Below are positions 55,259 through 64,000 of a DNA stretch of 64,000 nt, one piece after another. A program made the position numbers and the translations under genes. Source of the stretch: Terebella lapidaria. Lineage: Eukaryota; Annelida; Polychaeta; Terebellida; Terebellidae. The DNA is taken from assembly GCA_949152475.1 (NCBI GenBank), contig OX424560.1, forward strand, positions 39,439,719 through 39,503,718, written 5' to 3'. The notes below the pieces were generated by a model that searched no databases, was not told the origin of the DNA, and was given only the letters and a program-made list of their open reading frames with translations. Within the stretch, counting starts at the first letter, position 1; every line of letters starts with the position of its first letter.

Positions 55259-57011
55259 AGGTTACCGGACCTATGGTCCGATAACCTATTGCCGTCACGT
55301 TGCGTCCGTCGTCCGTCCACAGCTGTATCTTTAAAGTTTACAGGTGGATTTTTCTGAAATTTTGCACAAAAATGCCTAAAAATATTTCAAGAGGGGTTTT
55401 TTTTTTAGTTTTTTGATTTTCGCATTTTTCTCAAAATGGCGGCCATTTTTGACGAAAAATGGCCAATTTTGGACTTTGGCGGCCATTTTCTCAAAAACTG
55501 TCTGATCAGTTTTGAGATTTTTGTTTCAAAAGATTCCCCTTATGTACCTTTATGATGTGTATAAGTTTTGTTGCCCTTGAATTGCCGGTCTCCGTGTGGC
55601 GGCCATTTTGTATTTTTGACGGGTCGGCGAAAAAATTTTTTTTTGCCCCAAATCGCGTTACTATCCATTTCGGGCCATTTCTAGGCAAAAAAAAAATTTT
55701 CACCCTTTGAAAAAAATTTTGGACTTAGAAAATTTTCGGCACTTTTTTCCTTCATAATGGGAGCTGCCCGGACTGTACTCATAGAACGCTTAAAAATAGA
55801 GCTTAGATATTGGCACTTTCAAATGGGAAGTCATATATGGCGACTTGTGTGGTGACCTTGAATTTGACCTTGGATGACCTTGAAAGGTCAAAATAGCCAT
55901 TTTTGGGTCGAAAAATGCCCAAATTTGCAGCTTTTCTGTCTTTTCTCGAAAACTGTCTGATCAGTTTTGAGATTTTCGTTTCAGAAGATTCCCTCTATGT
56001 ACCTTCATGATGTGTATAAGTTTTGTTGCCCTTGAATCGCTGGTCTCCGTGTGGCGGCCATTTTGAATTTTAATTGCGTTACTATCCATTTTGGGCCATT
56101 TCTAGGCAAAAAAATTTTTTTCACCCTTTGAAAAAAATTTGGGACTGAAAATTTTCGGCACTTTTCTCCTTCATAATGGGAGCTGCCTAGACTGTACTCA
56201 TAGAATGCTTGAAGATAGAGCTTAGAAATTAGCACTTTCAAATGGGAAGTCATATATGAAGACTTGTGTGGTGACCTTGAATTTGACCTTGGATGACCTT
56301 GAAATGTCAAAACAGCCATTTTTGAGTCGAAAAATGCCCAAATTTGCACCTTGTTTGTCTTTAATCGAAAACTGTCTGATCACTTTTGAGATTTTTATTT
56401 CAAAACATAGTAATTGGGGTTTTTGACATGATGTGTATAATTATGTATATAGTGTATAAAGTGCCTTGAATTGCTCAAAAGGCTAGAAATTTAGACTGAA
56501 TAGGCCCCAAATTTAATTTTTGGTCGTTTTCCTTCAAATTTATCTGATCAGGTTTGAGATTTTTGTTATAAAACATGCTAATTGGGGTCCCTGACATTGT
56601 GTATAAAGATGGAGTGCTTTGAATTGCTTAAAAGGCCCCTTGAGTGTGTAAATTGGCCTCTACAGCCAAAAAATGTTTGTAGGTATAGCTGGAATTGGAA
56701 GTCATATACATGTATACCACATATAAATGTGGCTTTTTTGGGTGACGTTGAACTTGACGTCAGATGACATTGAGTGCTATATCTCAGTGTCACGTCCAAC
56801 AAGAAATGTGTAAATTTCGTTTATAGACAAAAGACTTGTAGATAGACCTTGTATTTGTATTTTGAACATACATGAATACAAGGTTATATGCTGCACACTT
56901 AATGATGACATTGAAGTTCACGAAGATGATTGGTTTATCTTAACGTCATATCTCACCTGTCCTGTTTCAACTAAAGTTGTCCGGTAACCTATCTTAGCCC
57001 TTGGGCTAATT
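55259..57011 (+). mobile_element. Helitron-like element E nested in B
   Basis: 5' hairpin GGTTACCGGACCTATGGTCCGATAACC, imperfect repeats of 420-455 bp in the middle (shared phrases CTGTCTGATCA and GGCGGCCATTTT), 3' TTAGCCCTTGGGCTAA hairpin, then the B T run. Element F near 42330 is a relative. Confidence 0.55.
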
Positions 57012-57915
57012 TTTTGCTGAGTCATCCTTGAGGCATCCTGCATATCTCGGAAACGGTGTGTCGTAGAGCGAAACGGATGTTATTTTCGGACTCGTCGCCC
57101 TAGACAAATATGTCTAAGGGGTATTATGGATGAACTTTGACCTTGACCCGAAATTTTTTTGCCGAGTCGGCATTTTTCGTTTTCGTCGATATCTCGGAAA
57201 CGGTGCGTCGTAGAGCGAAACGGACGTTATTTTCGGACTCGTCGCCCTAGACAAACATGTCTAAGGGGTATTATTGATGAACTTTGACCTTGACCCAAAA
57301 TTTTTTTGCCGAGTCGGCATTTTTCGTTTTCGTTGATATCTCGGAAACGGTGCTTCGTAGAGCGAAACGGACGTTATTTTCGGACTCGTCGCCCCAGACA
57401 AACATGTCTAAGGGGTATTATGGATGAACTTTGACCTTGACCCGAAATTTTTTTTCCGAGTCGGCATTTCTCGTTTTCGTCGATATCTCGGGAACGGTGT
57501 GTCGTAGAGCGAAACGGACGTTATTTTCGGACTCGTCGCCCTAGACAAACATGTCTAAGGGGTATTTTGGATGAACTTTGACCTTGACCCGAAATTTTTT
57601 TGCCGAGTCGGCATTTCTCGTTTTCGTCGATATCTCGGGAACGGTGTGTCGTAGAGCGAAACGGACGCTATTTTCGGACTTGTCGCTCTAGACAACAATT
57701 ATCTTATATGTATTATGGATGAACTTTGACCTTGACTAAAAAATTTTTTGCTGAGTTGGCATTTTTCGTTTTCGTCGATATCTCGGAAACGGTGAGTCGT
57801 AGAGCGAAACGGACTTTTTTTTCGGACTCGTCGCCCTAGACAAACATGTCTAAGGGGTATTATTTTAACGGTAAATTTTTTTGCGAAGTCGACATTTTTC
57901 ATTTTCGTCGATATC
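57012..57915 (-). repeat. 147-bp satellite block of element B
   Basis: About six monomers of the same satellite as at 6110-6794, in the opposite orientation. Confidence 0.93.
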
Positions 57916-58337
57916 TAGTATATATTATAAATTAATCATCACACCGAAATGCCTCCAAGGCATCTTTAGGCCTTGACGTCTAGTTATTAGTGTGCTACTT
58001 TAATGTGGTTAATTGCAATCCAATTTACTGAGCAGCCAGCCGTCGGTGAATCACTGAACCGGGGCTATAAACTGTCGGTGAATCGTTTCGAGAAAAGCGT
58101 CGGTGAATCGACCCGTCGGTGAACCGTCCTGTTACCGTGGCAATAACCAGTATGCAAGTTAACTAGTTAGTATAGCATACTGATTACTGATATAGATTAT
58201 ATTTGATTATATTTCACAGCCAGTATTTGGAGATAATGCCACACAATTATGAGTCACTGATTATGCAGTAATGCTGCTATGCTTTGGATAAAATTAGAAC
58301 TGTGACATTACCATGGTTACAGATAAACCGCAGCAGG

Positions 58338-60421
58338 ATGTCGTTCCAACTGAACATTCCGCCCTCGGTGAGTAGCAAGATAGCCTCACAGATGGAGGGT
58401 GGGGAGGAGGAAGGGGGCGAAGAGCCGCAGGACTCCGGCAAGCGACGTGAGGACTGGCGCAAACTCAAGGAGCTGGAGGAGGCCCGTAAAGCCGGCACTG
58501 CCCCCGCCATGCAGGATGAAGAAGGACGGTAAGACTTGACAAGAACAGGACAAATGCATACACCTGGAAACCTTTATGAGGTTTTAAGTTCAAATGATTT
58601 GGTTTCTAACATGAGTTCATATTTATATTTCCGTATGGTTTTAAGTTCAAATGATTTGGTTTCTAACATGAGTTCATATTTATATTTCCGTATGGTTTTA
58701 AGTTCAAATGATTTGGTTTGTAACATGAGTTCATATTTATATTTCCGTATAATTCTATCTCTAGGGACATCAACCCGCATATTCCGCAGTACATCATGCA
58801 AGCACCATGGTATTTTGGCGCCACACAGCCAACATTGCGTCACCAGCGGCAACAGGAGGAAAAGCTGCGGGACTTCTCCAAGGGTTGGTTCAAGAAAGGT
58901 GTTAAGGACAACGTCGCCACCAAATTCCGGAAAGGAGCCTGTGAGAACTGCGGCGCAATGACACACAAGAAGAAAGACTGCCTCGAAAGGCCACGTAAAA
59001 TTGGGGCAAAGTTCACTGGGAAGGATTTCGCTCCAGATGAGCATCTTCAAGAAGAGTTTGAGTTTGACTATGATGGCAAGCGAGATCGTTGGAATGGGTA
59101 TGACACGGCCGACCACAAACGTATCATAGAGGAGTTTCAGAAACTGGACGAGGCTAAGCGTTTGCTCAAGGCACAGCGAGTGGAAGATGCGATCAAGAGC
59201 GGGGAGCTCGCTCCTGAGGAAGCACAGAAGGCTGCAGAGGAACCGGACGAGGAGGATGAAGACAAGTATGCTGATGATGTGGACATGCCAGGGCAGAAGT
59301 TTGAATCCAAACAACGAATCACCGTGAGAAACCTCCGTATACGAGAGGACACTGCTAAGTACTTGCACAACCTGGACGTCAACTCTGCCTACTATGACCC
59401 TAAGACGAGGTCAATGAGAGAGAACCCATTCCAGGCGACTGGAAAACAGCCCAAAGATCTGCCCTATGCTGGAGACAACTTCGTCAGGTGGAGTGGTGAT
59501 GCTATGGAAATGGCTAAACAGCAGCTGTTTGCGTGGGAAGCATATGAGAAAGGTTCCGAGGTGAATTTGCAGGCCGATCCGACCAAACTGGATATGTTGA
59601 CACAAGAGTATGCCAAGAAGAAAGAGGAATTCAAGAAGAGCTCCAAAGATGGCATCCTTGAGAAGTATGGAGGACTTGAGCACTTGGAAGCTCCACCCAA
59701 GCACCTGTTGATGGCACAGTCAGAGGAATACACAGAGTACTCCCGACAGGGCACGGTCCTCAAGGGCGCAGAGAAGGCCAAGGTCAAGTCCAGGTATGAG
59801 GAGGACGTCTACATAAACAATCACACCAGCGTGTGGGGCTCGTTCTGGAAGGATGGACAGTGGGGGTACAAGTGTTGTCACTCGTTCATAAAGGAGTCAT
59901 ATTGTACCGGAATGGCTGGGAAAATGGCCGAGGAGACGAGTTTATTAGCCTCAACGTCTGGTAATGTGGAGCACGAACCAGTGGCAGCAGAGAAACTGGC
60001 TTCACCGCCACCGCTCGCAATTCAAGCAGCACCTGAAGAAAGTGAGTCGGACGACTCGAGGGAACTGACGGAACGTCAGCTGCGTAAACTCAAAAAGAAA
60101 GAAAAGAAGAAGAGGAAGAAACAGAAGGAAAAGGAAAGGAAGAAGAAGGAAAAGAAGAGGCGCAGGAGCAGCAGCAGCAGTGACAGCAGCAGTGACAGTG
60201 AGTCGGAGGTTGATGAAGCGACCAAGAAGGAGCGAAGGATCGTTGAGGCCATACGTAAGGAGGAGGACCGGTTGATGGAAGTGGAGCGCCAGATGAGTCT
60301 GGATGAACGTAAACGTGCATACAACGTGACATATAACTTCAAGGCTCCAACTGAGGATGAAATCGAAGCTTACCAGATGAAACGAAAGAGGGATGAAGAT
60401 CCAATGGCACAGTTTATGTAG
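58338..60421 (+). CDS. SLU7: SLU7, step-II pre-mRNA splicing factor
   Basis: Nuclear spliceosome protein needed for 3' splice-site choice in the second step. Two coding exons, 58338-58528 and 58765-60421, give 615 aa (human 586). Exon 1 encodes [30 protein letters not shown]; the join reads [15 protein letters not shown]. The CCHC zinc knuckle [65 protein letters not shown] and the C-terminal Lys-rich and Ser-rich tract are in family order, ending DPMAQFM. The start ATG follows an AG that may end a 5' UTR intron. It is convergent with TRRAP. Confidence 0.97.
58578..58752 (+). repeat. 57-bp repeat, 3 copies, in the SLU7 intron
   Basis: Units start GTTTTAAGTTCAAATG at 58581, 58638 and 58695, nearly identical. 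Confidence 0.93.
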
Positions 60422-60686
60422 ACAGTGATCTTTATAATACAGACTGCAGTAGTATTTATCAATGTATGAATTGTGTGTTGCAGCATGTGGTGTTGCTGAT
60501 ATTTGAAAGATGTATACCAAGCAGTAAATGGCAACTCAATAAGACAGGACCTCTGTTTTTTACAACATTGAGCAAGCCTAGTTTGAGAATTGATTTGGAT
60601 CATCAAACTGAGAATAGTGTTACTTGGTGTCCATCATGCAAGCACCTTGAATGCAAATAATGTACAGAATATATGATAAAGTTGTA

Positions 60687-60692
60687 AATAAA
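60687..60692 (+). terminator. SLU7 polyadenylation signal
   Basis: AATAAA, 266 bp after the SLU7 stop codon. Confidence 0.75.
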
Positions 60693-60784
60693 AAAGCTGA
60701 AACTAGAAACCGGTTGTGCGAGTTGTTATCAGCTATATTATTGATGTGCATGAATTTGATTTTGCCCTTTCATGTGTTTGTCTG

Positions 60785-60950
60785 CAATTCTAATCTCAAT
60801 CTACACTCCTACTGTTAAATTCTAATCTCGATCTACACTCCTACTGTTAAATTCTAATCTCGATCTACACTCCTACTGTTAAATTCTAATCTCGATCTAC
60901 ACTCCTACTGTTAAATGCTAATCTCGATCTACACTCCTGCTGTTAATCAT
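60785..60950 (+). repeat. 32-bp minisatellite, 5 copies
   Basis: TAATCTCGATCTACACTCC recurs every 32 bp between SLU7 and TRRAP. Confidence 0.93.
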
Positions 60951-61038
60951 TTTATTGTCCTTCTCAATCAAAGTCATAGATAGCACAGCCAGCATGGCTC
61001 ATTAAAACTCGGAAGCAAGTTGTCATTTTCTGTAACAA

Positions 61039-61044
61039 TTTATT
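61039..61044 (-). terminator. TRRAP polyadenylation signal
   Basis: AATAAA on the minus strand, about 640 bp beyond the TRRAP stop codon. Confidence 0.6.
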
Positions 61045-61679
61045 TCAATACATTTCACAACATGGTAGGACCAGAAACAAGCGGATCTCTAGAAGCGTTC
61101 TATAAAGGAGGATGAACAACAGTACTACAATGTTATTCATGATGATGAGGAAATATTTCGTTCTCCCAAGTACATTCCAAAATTTAGACATCATTATTGA
61201 ACTAAACAACTTGAGATGAACACTGATGAATAACAAATGAAATTTTGCATTCCTATACATTTAAGTAGCCTTCTGAAACTGCTGAGCAGCATTGATAAAT
61301 AGGAGACCATTTTCATGTCAAAAACGATATTAAATTTGAGTCGCCAACACGTCATGAATGAAGAAAATCTGGCAATCCCTAAAGAGATTTGTAAATGCAT
61401 ATCAACGTAATCAAGTCTACAACAAGCACTCAAATACACATTAGCTGCCATATGCAAGATCTGCTCCTGTCATAAATATTCACAATTCATTTTGTCAATA
61501 TACTAGTACAATGTACTTGCATCTGCATGTATTCTCCAACTGTCACAGAAAATTATTGCGCGTTATAAAACACTTCCATTGTCAAAAGCATTTTTGGACC
61601 AACACACAGTAACAGTATATAGTATCATAGCTATTAAGATTTATCCCACACACACAGTATTTCTCAGAGACGTGGACCA

Positions 61680-64000
61680 CTAAAGCCAAGGGTGCCAGGC
61701 AGGGTCCATCCGACAAAGGTTGTCATGACTGTTGGCCGCGGCAACCAGAGTGCTCACTCGGCTCTCAGCTCCGTCAAATGTCGCCAAGTCTGTGAGGGAA
61801 CATATTGACGAAATCAAACATCAGCAAATCACACAACTACAGGCTGCTTGAAACATTAGGAACACCAATGGATACACAAGGAAGCTACACTAATTCAATG
61901 GATGGTAACATACTCTGTAGTCGAGTCATGATGGCGGAGACGGCCTTGTTCACCATGGTTACGAGAAGCTCGCCCTCCATGTCCGGGGGCAGCACGCCGG
62001 GGTTCAACTCCTCCTGCTTCTGCTCAACAGCGCAACGATAATCATCAAAGTTATTTCACGTTTAACATGTTTGCTCAACATAAAGTAACAACAATTTTTT
62101 GGGGTTATTAACGTTTAACATATTTATACGAATGGCTCTTTTCAGAATCCAGAAATGTAAAGGACTATATGCATATATATAAGACGATTTATCTCTGATA
62201 TTCTGTTGCGGGTTACAAGCAGCTTAGGATGGATCACTGGGTTACATTTACACGATACGGGTACCTGAACCCGTACCTTTTTGTGCCAGGTGATGTACTC
62301 GTCCCTGAGGACGGTACGAAGGAAGCTCGGGAGTTTGTACTGGGGCTGTACAAAACACCTTGCCGTGGCAACCATCGCCGCAGTCAGGGGGCCTGTTACC
62401 CCGGTAACCGTCAGAAACTCGGCGATGTTGGGTGTCAAACGGAAAGGTACCGGTCTGTTGGCATCCAGATCACCTGAGGAGTAAAAAGAATGTGTTACCT
62501 TATTGACGGAAGTCAGGAAACTATGATACACAATTCAATCATTACACATCATGACAGACGAGACATCATACATCAACTGCTGAATACAGACGCAAATAGC
62601 CATCAACACAGAGGAGACCGTACCAGTTGTGTCGTCGATGTCAAACTTGAAGTATGCAATGTTTAAAAAGCCACTATCCTGGTGCAGGTACATCATGTCA
62701 GGATTCATCCGAGACAGGTGCAGGATAAACTCAGCGAATCCAGCCAAGGCCAGCTGGATCGTGAACTACAGGGGCGAGGGAACGGGTGTCAGTGCACATC
62801 ACTTGGTGGTATTGGAACATCACTTGGTGATAATGAAATCCACTAACACCTCGAAAGAATCTCAGAATACTGGTAGACATTGTGACTTTGTCTTAGCTTA
62901 CATTTTTCCTGAAGGTCCAATAGTCCGTGGCACTGGGGAATGTGTGGACTGCCCACTCTTTGAGAAGGCCCCTCGGCACCATGTTCATCTGGATGTCTTT
63001 GAGAATGTCCCTTAGTACCTGGTGACTAGCCTGGGAGCCGCGAGCTTGCACCGTAGTCAGTCGCTCGTAGTAACGCGCTATTGACGAGTCGTGTTCTATG
63101 TTGTCCTTCACACACCGCTGCACGTTGGTCAAATGTTACATTTTTTACACATATCACATGTAGCAGTATGGACTTCATTGTAACAGGAACTGAGGTGCAC
63201 AATTCATAATGCTTCACCTATGTTCCCTCACATACCTGTTTATACACATCAAGCAATGACACGGACGAAGGGTTGTCCTCGACAAGTCGCATCTGAGGTG
63301 ACACGGCGACCACGCGCGGCACGGTGAAGTGTAACAGCCGTCGACATGTCTCCTGTGTGTGCGTGTGTACATGGGACATTTTGATACCAGTCATTGTCAA
63401 CAATGTCTCAAACTTTTGTTGTATACCATGCAACTATCAACAGCGATGTCTCAAACTTTGGAAATGAATCTGAGTATGTTACCTGTGATGAAGTTCGATG
63501 TGAGTAATGATAATATTGATTGAATCGGACTAAGATTTCACAGTGTCAATGTGTCTGTATAACTCGGGGAGGATGAGTCTGATGACTATAATCTCAACTC
63601 CCAGGTTGTAGATCTGATTTATCGAGTACAGACCTTTTGCTTGCCGAGGAAGTGGTTGAGCATTCTCAGTAGTTGGAGAACTCTCTCCTCCCTCCGGGAT
63701 TCTGTCATACAGGCGTCGTTCACCACAAGGTATGGGTAGATCTGGCCGGATAAAACAACACAAGGTCAGAACCGTTCTAACTCTGATACTGCAAGAATTT
63801 GAAGAGTTTTCTATCGAGTAGGATCCCATGTTGGAGGTTTCATGGTATTGGTCATGAACAATTCAAAATTTTGGTGGATACATAATTTATATGTGGGAAA
63901 AGAACCCATCATTGTTTCACGGACAAGGGTCTTCAATATACATCCAACGGAAACAATATGAGGTCAGGTGATGGAAATTTCAGCCACTCACCTTGCCGTT
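61680..64000 (-). CDS. TRRAP: TRRAP, 3' end (kinase-like region and FATC)
   Basis: Scaffold subunit of SAGA and NuA4/TIP60 acetyltransferase complexes. Eight exons from the right edge: 63992-64000 (partial), 63634-63741, 63236-63352, 62902-63117, 62624-62765, 62277-62473, 61914-62019 and 61680-61789; all GT..AG and phase-consistent. They encode IYPYLVVNDACMTESRREER, HFTVPRVVAVSPQMRLVEDN, VQARGSQASHQVLRDILK, KEWAVHTFPSATDYWTFRKN, PVPFRLTPNIAEFLTVTGV and LCRMDPAWHPWL at the stop, the FATC tail. The catalytic and metal-binding motifs of active PI3K-like kinases are missing, as expected for this pseudokinase. The bulk of the gene lies to the right of the window. Confidence 0.97.

Larger units (their letters stand above)
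53150..57983 (+). mobile_element. Helitron/Helentron-like element B
   Basis: Close relative of A in plus orientation: 5' AAGGCATTTTTTT..CTTCCGCCACTTTTGG, two units of about 330 bp, a 147-bp satellite block (57012-57915), and a 3' end nearly identical to A with CTAG at 57980-57983. Elements G and E are inserted in its two 330-bp units. Confidence 0.6.
51875..58136. mobile_element. 6.3-kb DNA transposon with GATTCACCGAC subterminal repeats
   Basis: Left end GAATGCTAGACGTTTCACCG and right end (inverted) GGTAACAGGACGGTTCACCG align over 22 bases. Each end has about four copies of (G)ATTCACCGAC within 100 bp. GTGGCAAT occurs on both flanks (51867-51874 and 58137-58144), an 8-bp target duplication. 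No transposase is visible. It contains a SINE and Helitron-like element B, which account for most of its length. Confidence 0.6.

Noticed and set aside
58574..59368. 264-codon minus-strand frame opposite SLU7
   Set aside because: Antisense of SLU7 exon 2 plus the 57-bp intron repeats; no family resemblance.

Overview
The window is nuclear DNA from an animal, very probably a marine invertebrate. It has intron-rich protein genes with GT..AG junctions and AATAAA signals, and a dense mixture of DIRS, Penelope-like, Helitron/Helentron-like, MITE, SINE and decayed LTR elements. A lancelet-like or other soft-bodied marine invertebrate fits the repeat mix, but the species cannot be named from sequence alone.

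Three host genes are readable. (1) Minus strand, 33678 down to 55 and off the left edge: a molybdo-flavoenzyme of the xanthine dehydrogenase/aldehyde oxidase family, assembled here from 31 exons (about 1233 codons; only the extreme C-terminus is missing). The residue at the xanthine dehydrogenase Glu802 position is Ile, so it is more likely aldehyde-oxidase-like. (2) Plus strand, 58338-60421: SLU7, a step-II pre-mRNA splicing factor, two coding exons. (3) Minus strand, 61680 to beyond 64000: the 3' end of TRRAP (degenerate PI3K-like kinase region plus FATC tail), convergent with SLU7.

The rest is layered mobile DNA. Three DIRS-type tyrosine-recombinase retrotransposons are nearly intact: E1 6795-13667 (minus), E2 17308-24227 (minus) and E3 44040-51523 (plus). 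Each has inverted terminal repeats, an internal complementary region that spells the circle junction, one very long gag-to-recombinase frame, and an RT/RNase H/methyltransferase-like frame nested in it in the +1 frame. E1 and E2 sit in introns of the oxidase gene. E1 lies inside a 147-bp satellite array, which is itself the core of a Helitron-like element (A, 6028-16490). A related element (B, 53150-57983) is interrupted by two further elements of the same style (G and E), both in the same T-tract, and lies inside a 6.3-kb DNA transposon (51875-58136). Other pieces are a Penelope-like fragment with two inverted hammerhead cores and a GIY-YIG remnant, a 1321-bp tandem repeat, a decayed Gypsy-like element, a long-TIR MITE with 9-bp target duplications, and a tRNA-derived SINE.

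The most interesting signal is in the DIRS elements. All three share what look like three spliceosomal introns at the same places and phases. Two of them are stop-free and a multiple of three long, so they stay open whether retained or removed. The third-position intron removes almost exactly the RT frame and would join gag to the tyrosine recombinase in frame. This suggests that splicing, rather than only frameshifting, chooses between products.
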